From Endozoicomonas sp. NE40 (GTDB lineage: Bacteria > Pseudomonadota > Gammaproteobacteria > Pseudomonadales > Endozoicomonadaceae): a DNA stretch of 64,000 nucleotides. A program made the position numbers and the translations under genes. Below the pieces are notes generated by a model. The model had not been told where the DNA came from and searched no databases. It saw only the letters and a list, made by a program, of their open reading frames with translations. Positions 8,833 to 17,178 of this stretch are shown piece after piece (within the stretch, counting starts at the first letter, position 1; every line of letters starts with the position of its first letter). The DNA lies in assembly GCF_040549045.1 (NCBI RefSeq), contig NZ_JBEWTB010000002.1:527501-591500 (forward strand), written 5' to 3'.

Positions 8833-9041
8833 ACAAACCCTCCCTTTCTGGCTAACCTATTTGAGCCAGCCAGATAAGGTAGGTTCATAACAATATGGTC
8901 AGCAATCCTGACACCAATCCAGCCGTTCACCGGAACTAACCCCACCCCAAACTCTCTAAAGAACAATCAGGCAATTTTCAGATCTGCGACTATCCTGAAC
9001 CCAGGAACCAGTCCTAACAATAAAACATGTATGAGGTTGTA

Positions 9042-9242
9042 ATGTTTAATCTTCATCAAATGCTGGAAAACATGACGCTCACTAGTTGGATAATCGTCAT
9101 TATCTGCCTTGGCCTCTGGACGTTTGCCACTTATATCGTCGGAGAATTCTCTGAAAGAAAGTGGGGAGACCGGGAATCCGGAGCCCTGGTCGGCTTCTTT
9201 GCCCCGGGGCTTATCTTTATGCTCTGCCTTTACCTTTGCTGA
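9042..9242 (+). CDS. small two-span membrane protein
   Basis: A protein of about 66 aa with two hydrophobic segments (SWIIVIICLGLWTFATYIV and ALVGFFAPGLIFMLCLYL) separated by a charged loop containing EFSERKWGDRES. An upstream in-frame ATG at 9027 would add five residues, but GAGG at 9033-9036 is placed correctly for the ATG at 9042. Function unknown. It converges on the RND pump gene. Confidence 0.6.
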   Translation: MFNLHQMLENMTLTSWIIVIICLGLWTFATYIVGEFSERKWGDRESGALVGFFAPGLIFMLCLYLC

Positions 9243-9260
9243 CCCTGACCAGCTGAAAGC

Positions 9261-11069
9261 TTACTCCCCCAGGGGCTTTGATACCTTCTCCCCATACCAG
9301 AGCCGCCGGCAGCCCTGCCCCAGCTCGGCAATAACGACATACAGGGTTGGAGTCAGGATCAAAGTAATGGCTGTGGCAAACAGTATCCCGAACCCAAGGG
9401 AAATCGCCATAGGAGACACAGCCTGAGCCTGAAGGCTCTTTTCCATGGTAATCGGCACCAGCCCAAGAAAGGTCGTCAGCGATGTCAGGATAATCGCCCT
9501 GAAACGTTCACGCCCCGCAAAGATAGCCGCCTCATAAAGCCCTTTGCCCGCTGCTTTTGCCTTGTTGATAAAATCCACAAGGATCAGGCTGTCATTCACC
9601 AGCACACCTGCCAGGGCGATCAGGCCGAAGGTTGACATCAGGCTGAACGATTTACCCATCAACAAATGACCCACCAGCGCCCCCACCAGCCCAAACGGAA
9701 TAATGGCCATAATAATGACCGGTTGCACATAAGAACGCAGAGGAATGGCGATCAGAGCATAGATCATCAACAGCGCCATGGAACCCAGAACCGCCAGCTG
9801 CTCCACAGTCTGTTTCTGCTCCAGGCTGGCACCATCCAGACCACTGGTCACATCAGGGTAGCGGGCATAAAGATCCGGCAGAAAATTATCCCTGACATCC
9901 TTAATGACCGCATCAGGTTCAATACGTTTTACATCAACATTGGCAGATACCGCCAATGCCCGTTTACCATTGGTTCGCCGGATATAACTGGTACCCTGTC
10001 CCGGCGTAATAGTCGCTACCTGATAGAAGGGTACCTCGCTGCCATCCGCTGTCCGGATACGCACCCGGTCCAGATCGGTTAGATCATCCCGGTCTTCCCT
10101 CGGGTAGCGCAGAATAACCTTCACCTCTTCACGTCCACGCTGAATCTTCTGGACTTCCTGACCATAAAAGCCCTGACGCACCTGGTTACCCAGGCTGGCA
10201 AGGTTCAGCCCCAGCGCCTGGGCGCCCGGAAGAATATCCAGAATGACTTCATCAATGGCAGACTCTGTCGTGTTTTCAACATCATAAACACCGTCGTATG
10301 ATTGCAACTTCGCTTCCAGTTCTGCAGCCGCCTGCTGCAGTTGTCTGTTATCATTGCTGCTCAGGCGAAAATAAACCGGCTTGGAACCACCGGCATGACG
10401 CTCTGTAGAAAAGTCCAGTTTCTGTAGGCCGACGATTGAGCCGGTTTCATTGCGCCATAAACTGGCTACGTCATCTACTTCAATGGAACGTTTCTCAGCC
10501 TTGCTCAACTCGGCAATAATCACGCCCTCATCGTCACCTCTTGACCAGAGCATAATGCTTTCGACGAGGTTTTCACCCTCGTTTTCCTGCCGATAGCGTT
10601 CGTCTACACGCATCGCTGCCTGTTCAATACGTATCAGGGCGGCATTCCTGTCCGCAATAGAAACACCCGCATGCATATCGAGCGTCACTTCAATCATGTC
10701 GCTGGGAATTTTCGGGAAGAAGACAAACCGGATGAGCGGGCTGACCAGCACACTCACGGTTATGATCATAACCCCGGCAAACACACTGAGGGTGACATAA
10801 CGATTACGCAGCGCCTTTTCCATCAAAGGCTGGTAAACCTTACTCACAAACGATTGCAGCCCACGGTCAACCCGATCCTGTAGTTTTGCCAGCCGGTTAG
10901 CAGGAAGCTTGCCAGCCTCGACTTTGCGCATATGGGCAAGGTGTGCAGGTAGGATAAGTTTTGATTCCACCAGTGAAAAGAAAAGACAAAGTATCATCCA
11001 CCAGCCCAATCGCATGAAAGAAAGGCGATGCCTTTCCGGTGACAAACAACACCGGCAGAAAGGCTGCAA
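9261..11069 (-). CDS. RND efflux pump permease, C-terminal part (frameshifted gene)
   Basis: This frame encodes roughly the second 60% of an AcrB-like HAE1-family proton-driven efflux pump. It carries the ESKLILPAHL segment after TM6, the second porter domain, the repeat of the N-terminal helices and the C-terminal TM bundle (LAGVLVNDSLILVDFINKA, FGILFATAITLILTPTLYV). The codons before ~11000 in this frame (first ~22 residues) are out-of-frame noise. The N-terminal part lies in another frame at 10897-12423. The two join if one base is removed near 10996-11002, where CTGGTGGATGATACTT would become CTGGTGATGATACTT. The product is predicted to be non-functional unless the shift is a sequence error. 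Confidence 0.85.
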   Translation of the reverse strand: MQPFCRCCLSPERHRLSFMRLGWWMILCLFFSLVESKLILPAHLAHMRKVEAGKLPANRLAKLQDRVDRGLQSFVSKVYQPLMEKALRNRYVTLSVFAGVMIITVSVLVSPLIRFVFFPKIPSDMIEVTLDMHAGVSIADRNAALIRIEQAAMRVDERYRQENEGENLVESIMLWSRGDDEGVIIAELSKAEKRSIEVDDVASLWRNETGSIVGLQKLDFSTERHAGGSKPVYFRLSSNDNRQLQQAAAELEAKLQSYDGVYDVENTTESAIDEVILDILPGAQALGLNLASLGNQVRQGFYGQEVQKIQRGREEVKVILRYPREDRDDLTDLDRVRIRTADGSEVPFYQVATITPGQGTSYIRRTNGKRALAVSANVDVKRIEPDAVIKDVRDNFLPDLYARYPDVTSGLDGASLEQKQTVEQLAVLGSMALLMIYALIAIPLRSYVQPVIIMAIIPFGLVGALVGHLLMGKSFSLMSTFGLIALAGVLVNDSLILVDFINKAKAAGKGLYEAAIFAGRERFRAIILTSLTTFLGLVPITMEKSLQAQAVSPMAISLGFGILFATAITLILTPTLYVVIAELGQGCRRLWYGEKVSKPLGE

Positions 11070-12423
11070 TCGTCGTCAATACACCAAAGGTGGCAGGCAC
11101 CACGACCCGCCGGACACCGGCCACCACATTGTCAGTGGTATGACCATACCGTGAAATGCTGGTATAGACGCTCTCGCCCATAATGATGGCATCATCCACC
11201 ACTACACCAAGCACCAGGATAAACCCGAACAGGCTCAGCATATTGATGGAAACCGGCATAAAGGCATTGGGCATCAGCCAGATTGCCCCCAGAAAGCAGA
11301 CGGGAATTCCCACTACGACCCAGAAAGCTACCCGCATACGCAGAAACAGGGTTAATAACAGGAACACCAGAATCCCGCCGCTCAGCATATTTTCCATCAT
11401 CATGCTCAGGCGGCTTTTCAGATAATAGGCACCGTCCCCCCAGGGCTGCGCTTCTACCCCAACAGGTAATTGACTCTGATATTGGGTTAGAAACTGACGT
11501 ACATCCCTGGACGTTTGCAAGGCACTGATATCCCCTTCAGAGATAATACTGATGGTAATGGCTTCCCGGCCATTGAAACGGACTATGCCTTCGTCCTCAA
11601 CAAATCCGTCGTGTATTTCAGCAATATCCCGCAGATAAAGGCGACTACCGTCTGCATTGGTTCGCACGACAAAGTCTGCAAAATCAAATCCGGTATACGC
11701 CTGTCCCCGGGTTTTTACGGAAATATCGCCGTCGCGGGTTTTAATAGAACCACCCGCCACATCAATGGAGGCACTCTGCAAAGCCCTTGAGACCTCATCA
11801 AACGTCAAACCGTATTTTCGAAGCGCAGACTCAGACAGCTGGATAGAAATTTCCAGATCATCTTCACCCAGCAGCCGGGTTTTGGTGACAGTGGGCAGTG
11901 TCAGTAATGCTTCCTGTAAAGACTGTGCTGTTCGTTGCAGTGACAGCCGATCTATGTCACCGAACACGGTCACCAGCAACACACGTCTTTCTGGTTCAAT
12001 TTTGGTAATAACCGGCGTCTCTGTCTCTACCGGCAAAGTGGTTAAACCTTCTACCGAGACTTTGACATCGTTATAGAGTGTATCAAGGTCAAACCCGGTT
12101 TCCACTTCAATACGGACACGCCCGAGACCTTCCCGGGCGGTACTGACCACTTTCTTGATACCGGACAGAGTCCGAACCGCTTCCTCAACTTTCAGGACAA
12201 CACTCTGTTCAATATCATCAGCCCCAGCACCGGGGTAGCTGATGGAAACCTGAATGGTATCTGCCTCAAAATCCGGGAATATCGTTTTCTTGATCGTAAA
12301 TACGCTCAGCAGGCCAGCAGCAATAATACTGACCATCAGCAGGTTAGCCGCCACAGGATTGTTGGCAAACCAGGCAATCACCCCTTTCCTGTTGACACTG
12401 TTATCATTGTTCTGGGACATCAT
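10897..12423 (-). CDS. RND efflux pump permease, N-terminal part (frameshifted gene)
   Basis: The N-terminal ~475 residues of the AcrB-like inner-membrane pump. They include the first transmembrane helix (NNPVAANLLMVSIIAAGLL), the porter domain with SYPGAGADDIEQSV, and TM4 with the proton-relay aspartates in GVVVDDAIIMGESV. The last ~25 residues, after HAIGLV, are a frameshift tail (DDTLSFLFTGG onward). The ATG lies 10 nt after the stop of the adaptor gene, so the two form one operon, as usual for RND pumps. No outer-membrane TolC partner is encoded here. Substrate unknown. Confidence 0.88.
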   Translation of the reverse strand: MMSQNNDNSVNRKGVIAWFANNPVAANLLMVSIIAAGLLSVFTIKKTIFPDFEADTIQVSISYPGAGADDIEQSVVLKVEEAVRTLSGIKKVVSTAREGLGRVRIEVETGFDLDTLYNDVKVSVEGLTTLPVETETPVITKIEPERRVLLVTVFGDIDRLSLQRTAQSLQEALLTLPTVTKTRLLGEDDLEISIQLSESALRKYGLTFDEVSRALQSASIDVAGGSIKTRDGDISVKTRGQAYTGFDFADFVVRTNADGSRLYLRDIAEIHDGFVEDEGIVRFNGREAITISIISEGDISALQTSRDVRQFLTQYQSQLPVGVEAQPWGDGAYYLKSRLSMMMENMLSGGILVFLLLTLFLRMRVAFWVVVGIPVCFLGAIWLMPNAFMPVSINMLSLFGFILVLGVVVDDAIIMGESVYTSISRYGHTTDNVVAGVRRVVVPATFGVLTTIAAFLPVLFVTGKASPFFHAIGLVDDTLSFLFTGGIKTYPTCTPCPYAQSRGWQASC

Positions 12424-12433
12424 GCCACCTGCC

Positions 12434-13690
12434 TTAGCTGTTGTTGTTCAGGGGGTCACTTGATGTGGTGGAAAATCCGGAAGGGACATCGTCGTCAGCC
12501 AGTCGAACTTTCATACCCTCAACAGGGTTGGTCAGCGGAGTCAGGCATAAGCGTTCACCTTCAACCAGTCCTTCAGCCACATAAACCGTGTTTTTGTCCG
12601 CATAAACCGGCCGTATCTGCCGGTAACGCAAACTGTTGTTCTCATCAACCACCAGGATTTTTCCATCGCCGTAAACCGCACGCCGGGGAATTCGAAACAG
12701 TCCTTCTATCTCGCCGCCCTGCAAACGGGCAGTAACAAAACTGCCTGCTTTCAAGGGCTCAGAACTTTTGCCGGTAAACCTGTTACCGGAGATAACGTTT
12801 GTCTCACGATTTAATGCATAAGGGTCAGCCACCCTGACCACCACATAGTGCATACGGCTCTTCTCATCAACGGTTCCTTCCACCCTTGCCAGCTCGGCTT
12901 CCCAACTGATTAATCGCCCTCCCAGTGACTGGCTCAGGGTGACCCGGATATCAGAAGACACCTGACGTCCGGCGGCAGGCAGTTCGATAAAGGCAAGATC
13001 AGCGGGCTTCAGTGGCAGCCGCACCTCTGAAAATTCGACCGAGAACACCATGCCGAGTGGTGAACCAGTACCCAGAAACTGACCAATATTGACAGTGCGT
13101 TCCCGAACCATGCCGTCATAAGGCGCACGAATAACGGTTCGTTCCAGATCCCTTCTGGCTTTGTCGAGCTGTGCGCCTGCGGCCTTGACCTGCGCCCGGA
13201 CTTCAGCCACATAAGGCTCCCTCAGTAGCAGTTCAGGAGCATCATCCAGCTTACGACCACTGCGTAGCCAGCTCTGTTTTTCAGCCTTTGACCGGGCTAC
13301 TTCTTCAGCCAGACGGGCTTCACTGGCTGCCAGGGTTGCTTCAGCCTGACGAACCGCTACCCGATAATCGCTGTCGTCAATTCTGACCAGCAGATCACCT
13401 TTCTGAAAAACACCACCACTGACAAATACCGGGGCGACTTCAGTAATCAGTCCGGATATCTGGGCCACTAATATTGTTTCAACAGACGGGTGAACAACGC
13501 CCTGACTGTTAATTGAAAACCGGACAGATTCAGTAGTGAGTAAACGAGATTCAACCAGAGGAATGGTGGCTGTTTTTTTCTCTTCTTCAGGGGGGTTAAC
13601 CAGCCTGGTCAGACCAAAGCCGATGCCACTGCATAGTGCCAGAACAGCCAGAGAGATAAACAACTGGCGACGTGCGTTACTGCTTGCCAT
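12434..13690 (-). CDS. RND efflux periplasmic adaptor (membrane fusion protein)
   Basis: A 418-aa HlyD/AcrA-like adaptor. It has an N-terminal signal anchor (LFISLAVLALCSGIGFGLT), a lipoyl half-motif (VAQISGLITEVAPVFVSGG), a helical hairpin with Ala/Glu-rich coiled coil (residues ~120-170), a second lipoyl half (VIRAPYDGMVRERTVNIGQF) and beta-barrel and membrane-proximal domains. It links the inner-membrane pump to an outer-membrane channel. Translated first in the operon, 10 nt before the pump. Intact, unlike its partner. Confidence 0.92.
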   Translation of the reverse strand: MASSNARRQLFISLAVLALCSGIGFGLTRLVNPPEEEKKTATIPLVESRLLTTESVRFSINSQGVVHPSVETILVAQISGLITEVAPVFVSGGVFQKGDLLVRIDDSDYRVAVRQAEATLAASEARLAEEVARSKAEKQSWLRSGRKLDDAPELLLREPYVAEVRAQVKAAGAQLDKARRDLERTVIRAPYDGMVRERTVNIGQFLGTGSPLGMVFSVEFSEVRLPLKPADLAFIELPAAGRQVSSDIRVTLSQSLGGRLISWEAELARVEGTVDEKSRMHYVVVRVADPYALNRETNVISGNRFTGKSSEPLKAGSFVTARLQGGEIEGLFRIPRRAVYGDGKILVVDENNSLRYRQIRPVYADKNTVYVAEGLVEGERLCLTPLTNPVEGMKVRLADDDVPSGFSTTSSDPLNNNS

Positions 13691-13845
13691 GATGATTGTC
13701 CGTAAATCGATTTATTATTGTTATACCCTCAAAAAGCCAGCTAAAGGCTTCGGATGCTCAACGGATCATAACAAATATTGCAGATAATGAGCCACCCCAC
13801 TTCTCACTCCCGCAGCGGTTAGCGGGTGGCCAATCTTTGAAGGGG

Positions 13846-14919
13846 TTATAAGTCCTGATGCTCCTGAGTACCATCAACAACTTCATCAACAGTAACTTCA
13901 TCAACAGTGACTTTATCAACAGTAACTTTATCAACAGTAACTTTATCAACAGTAACTTTATCAACAGTAACTTCATCAACAGTAACTTCATCAACAGTAA
14001 CTTCATCAACAACAATTTCATCAACCACCCGGGAGGTAGTTTCAGCCTTGCTGTCAGGCTGCAGATCTATATATAGCACTTCATAGGCATAGTTTTTGCC
14101 ATCATACTGGTCTTCATAATTTATATATTTACCTGTCTGATAACGTCCTTTGTAGTCAACAGAACAGTATTGGTGGCCACGAATGAATGCCTGAAGAATG
14201 CAATAATCAACGTCGTAGCCCACCCCATAAGGAGAATGAGAAGCAAAGGGTTCTCCCTGACGTCCAGCCCAGGCTGCATGAACGAAGGGATGTGACAACT
14301 CTTTCAGCCGTCTGGCTTTTTCAGCCAGCTCATACAGTGGCAACGATGGTTTTTTGTCGGATAACGTGGCATCAAATACCTTACATTTTCCACTGCGACT
14401 GAACGTACCAAAGTCCAGGGTTTTGTTGTCTGTTGACTTGATGCAGAGTTTTGTTTCAGCAGTATTCATTTCTGCTTGCTGCTGATCAGTTGGTTTGTCT
14501 CTAGCATCACAATATTCAAACCGCTTAATAAATTTTCCCAGTTCCAGCTTCCGTTTTTCAGATTGATCAGGACTATCAGCGGCATTTATAACTATTGGTT
14601 CTTTCTGTACTGCCGCCCTGACCTTCTCTTCTTTGCCATGTAACCAGAAATATGTCTTCTCCCGGCGAACCTCCCCTCCCGCTTCGATAGCACAAAAGTG
14701 TTTTATACTGCCGTTACTGACAGATCCAAGATCCAGTGCCGAACGACCATAGAAAACACGTTCTGTCGAATCTGGCACAGCGTGAGTGAATGCAACACAA
14801 AGTCGTCCATCTGGTGGTGCCTCAGTCGTTGAAGATTGCCAGCAAGCGGCCGGAGCTGAAAAGGCATTGACTGCCTGAACTAATAGCACGAACAGACCAC
14901 TCTTAAAGAGCCACTGCAT
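13846..14919 (-). CDS. secreted hypothetical protein with C-terminal VDEVT repeats
   Basis: A 357-aa protein with a signal peptide (LFKSGLFVLLVQAVNAFSA) and a GGAGG ribosome-binding site. The central region holds several cysteines (ACW, LCVAF, HFCAIEA, EYCDARD, KLCIKS, YCILQAF, QYCSVDY) and suggests a disulfide-bonded extracytoplasmic domain. The last ~60 residues are ten tandem pentapeptides VD(E/K)VT encoded by 15-bp DNA repeats, ending in an acidic tail. No known domain recognised. Confidence 0.75.
   Translation of the reverse strand: MQWLFKSGLFVLLVQAVNAFSAPAACWQSSTTEAPPDGRLCVAFTHAVPDSTERVFYGRSALDLGSVSNGSIKHFCAIEAGGEVRREKTYFWLHGKEEKVRAAVQKEPIVINAADSPDQSEKRKLELGKFIKRFEYCDARDKPTDQQQAEMNTAETKLCIKSTDNKTLDFGTFSRSGKCKVFDATLSDKKPSLPLYELAEKARRLKELSHPFVHAAWAGRQGEPFASHSPYGVGYDVDYCILQAFIRGHQYCSVDYKGRYQTGKYINYEDQYDGKNYAYEVLYIDLQPDSKAETTSRVVDEIVVDEVTVDEVTVDEVTVDKVTVDKVTVDKVTVDKVTVDEVTVDEVVDGTQEHQDL
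13876..14025 (-). repeat. ten 15-bp tandem repeats (VDEVT/VDKVT)
   Basis: Ten consecutive units of consensus AACTTCATCAACAGT on the + strand, with C/T variation that switches glutamate and lysine codons in groups (3 E, 4 K, then E again). The in-frame period predicts length polymorphism without frameshift. Confidence 0.95.
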
Positions 14920-14976
14920 TGATCGCCTCCAGAAACAATTACACAGATTTGTAAGGCAGCCTCAAAAGTTAACGAT

Positions 14977-16281
14977 TCATCGGATATGATAAAAATCAAT
15001 TTCCTCTTCTTTGAGGCCAGCTTCAGGGTTAGTAAATATAGCAGTGTCCAGCGCACCTTCACTCTTTGCCACAATACAGGTAACAGCACTGTCGCCGGTC
15101 ACGTTAACCGCACTGCGAATCATATCCAGTAGACGATCAACGCCCATTATCAGAGCAATTCCTTCTACCGGCAGCCCCACCTGCTGTAACACCATAGCCA
15201 GCATGATCAGTCCCACTCCCGGTACTCCGGCGGTGCCAATGGAAGCCAGAGTAGCCGTCATGATGACGGTCACATAATCGGACAACCCAAGGTCAATGCT
15301 GAATGCCTGGGCAATAAACACGGTAGCCACACCCTGCATAATGGCAGTGCCATCCATGTTAATGGTGCTGCCCAGCGGCACAGTGAACGATGCTACCCGG
15401 TTGGCAACACCCATCCGGTGCGTCACTGTCTCCATCGTGACAGGAATCGTGGCATTACTGGAGGCGGTACTGAACGCAAACATAATCGCGTCTTCCATCT
15501 TCTTCAGAAAGACGACAGGGTTTAGTCGGGTAAAAAGATTAAATAGCAGACAATAGGTCACCAGAACATGCAACAGCAGAACCCCTATCAACACCATGAC
15601 GTATTGCAGAAGACTGAAAATTGCACTGACTTCAATGGTGGTAAACAGCCTCGCCATCAGACAGAACACACCGTAGGGTGCCAAGTTCATCATCAGCGCC
15701 ACCAGCTTCATCATCACTTCGTTCATAGACTCAAAAATTCTGGCAATCCTCTCACCGGGTTCACCTGCTGCCGAGATGGAAATGCCAAACAGCACTGAAA
15801 ACACTATAATCTGCAGCGTATTACCCGATGCCAGCGCCTCTATCGGGTTGCTGGGAAACAGCCGGATAATCACTTCCGCCAGCGACGGTGCCTCACCGGG
15901 GGAAAAGCTGGCCGTTGCTTCCAGATTGGCACCTTCTCCCGGCTTAAACAGAAGCGCAGCGATAATGGCCAGGGTAATAGCAACAGCCGTCGTCAGCATA
16001 TACAGACCCAGCGTCTTACAGCCCAGTCTGCCCAGTGTCGAAGCGTCAGACAGCGAACAGGTTCCACAGATAATCGAAGTGAAGATCAGGGGAACAACCA
16101 GCATTTTCAGAGAGGTGATAAAAATCTGGCCAACAACATAAAAGAAGCCATTAGTAATGTAACTTTCAACAAAGGCATTACCTGGAAGTAGCGTTCGGGA
16201 AAGAATGCCGACCAACAGTCCAGAGATCATCCCCACCATCACTTTGGTGGTCAGTGATAACTCTTTCCACTTCTTGTACAT
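14977..16281 (-). CDS. dicarboxylate/amino acid:cation symporter (DAACS family)
   Basis: A 434-aa GltP/GltT/DctA-family sodium- or proton-coupled symporter for glutamate, aspartate or C4-dicarboxylates. Diagnostic elements are the serine-rich re-entrant loop FSTASSNATIPVT, TM7 INMDGTAIMQG (the NMDGT cation site), and the C-terminal GVDRLLDMIRSAVNVTGDSA (substrate-binding D, R and N residues). An upstream TTG at 16329 extends the frame, but the ATG at 16281 gives the normal family N-terminus (YKKWKELSLTTKVMVG). Transcribed divergently from the zinc-finger gene. Confidence 0.92.
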   Translation of the reverse strand: MYKKWKELSLTTKVMVGMISGLLVGILSRTLLPGNAFVESYITNGFFYVVGQIFITSLKMLVVPLIFTSIICGTCSLSDASTLGRLGCKTLGLYMLTTAVAITLAIIAALLFKPGEGANLEATASFSPGEAPSLAEVIIRLFPSNPIEALASGNTLQIIVFSVLFGISISAAGEPGERIARIFESMNEVMMKLVALMMNLAPYGVFCLMARLFTTIEVSAIFSLLQYVMVLIGVLLLHVLVTYCLLFNLFTRLNPVVFLKKMEDAIMFAFSTASSNATIPVTMETVTHRMGVANRVASFTVPLGSTINMDGTAIMQGVATVFIAQAFSIDLGLSDYVTVIMTATLASIGTAGVPGVGLIMLAMVLQQVGLPVEGIALIMGVDRLLDMIRSAVNVTGDSAVTCIVAKSEGALDTAIFTNPEAGLKEEEIDFYHIR

Positions 16282-16478
16282 GAGACATTCCCGGCAGTAG
16301 CAGACGACAGAGGTATAAAAAGATGGCAAGCCATGATAAGGATAGTCGAAGAATTTATGCCTTATAAGACAACATAAGAAGACAGCAAACAGTTAGAGTT
16401 TATTCAGCGATTTATTGAAACAGGCTTATGATTTGAAATAGTTCTGATTGTTAGTGTGACACAAAAAGAGGTTCTGCC

Positions 16479-17093
16479 ATGCCAAAGATTCATACATGCG
16501 AAGTGTGCAACAAGGCTTTTCCGTACAAGGGCGAACTCACCAGGCATATGCGGAGCCATGAAGGTCCAAAGTCATTCACTTGCAAAATCTGTGGACAAAA
16601 ATTTTCACAGAATCACCACCTCACCGATCACATGCGAACCCATACAGGTGCCAAGCCATACAGTTGCCCGGTCTGTGAAAAAGCGTTTGCACAGCAGGGT
16701 ACCCTCACCAATCACATGCAAACCCATAAAAGTGAAAATGCACATGTTTGCCCAACCTGTAAACGTACTTTTACACGAAACAGCTCCCTTCAACGGCACA
16801 AACTAAACGCTCACCCAACCCCGACAACTGAAGTGACGACAGTAACACATCAAGAACCTGCCGGAACGGTCACAACAACAACACACACTATTAGCACAGC
16901 CTCTGGTACAACCAGCGTAAGCTATATTCAGTCACCAAACACTAAACAACAGCCCCCTGTTCAGGTGGTTACTCAATCTGTCGGAGCAATAAAGACAACC
17001 GTTGTAACGCAAAGTAGTGGAACGATCAGTCACAGCGAATCTTTCGATGTTTTTCAAGAACAGCTTGCAAGGACATTACCCGACCCGCAATGA
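16479..17093 (+). CDS. C2H2 zinc-finger protein (eukaryotic type, four fingers)
   Basis: A 204-aa protein with four classical C2H2 fingers: C7/C10/H23/H27, C35/C38/H51/H55, C63/C66/H79/H83 and C91/C94/H107/H112. Each has the C-x2-C-x3-F-x5-L-x2-H spacing of Kruppel-type DNA-binding fingers. The linker between fingers 2 and 3 is TGAKPY, one change from the animal consensus TGEKPY. Residues ~113-204 are Thr/Ser/Gln/Val-rich with no fold signal, resembling an activation or disordered tail. An AGAGG site precedes the ATG. Bacterial Ros/MucR fingers have a single domain with longer spacing, so this is not one of them. The likely origin is transfer from a eukaryotic host, and the likely role is a nucleus-targeted DNA-binding effector; both are inference. 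Confidence 0.93.
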   Translation: MPKIHTCEVCNKAFPYKGELTRHMRSHEGPKSFTCKICGQKFSQNHHLTDHMRTHTGAKPYSCPVCEKAFAQQGTLTNHMQTHKSENAHVCPTCKRTFTRNSSLQRHKLNAHPTPTTEVTTVTHQEPAGTVTTTTHTISTASGTTSVSYIQSPNTKQQPPVQVVTQSVGAIKTTVVTQSSGTISHSESFDVFQEQLARTLPDPQ

Positions 17094-17178
17094 CGCGTTA
17101 CAGATAGAAAGTGCGATTGGTAACCTGAGATCGTCAGGCTGAACGTTAATCCGTCATGACACCACAATTGGCGTTATA

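Noticed and set aside
13758..14076. Open frames on both strands with MKLLL or NFINS repeats
   Set aside because: They are alternative-frame readings of the 15-bp repeats of the secreted-protein gene; no ribosome-binding site or other coding signal.
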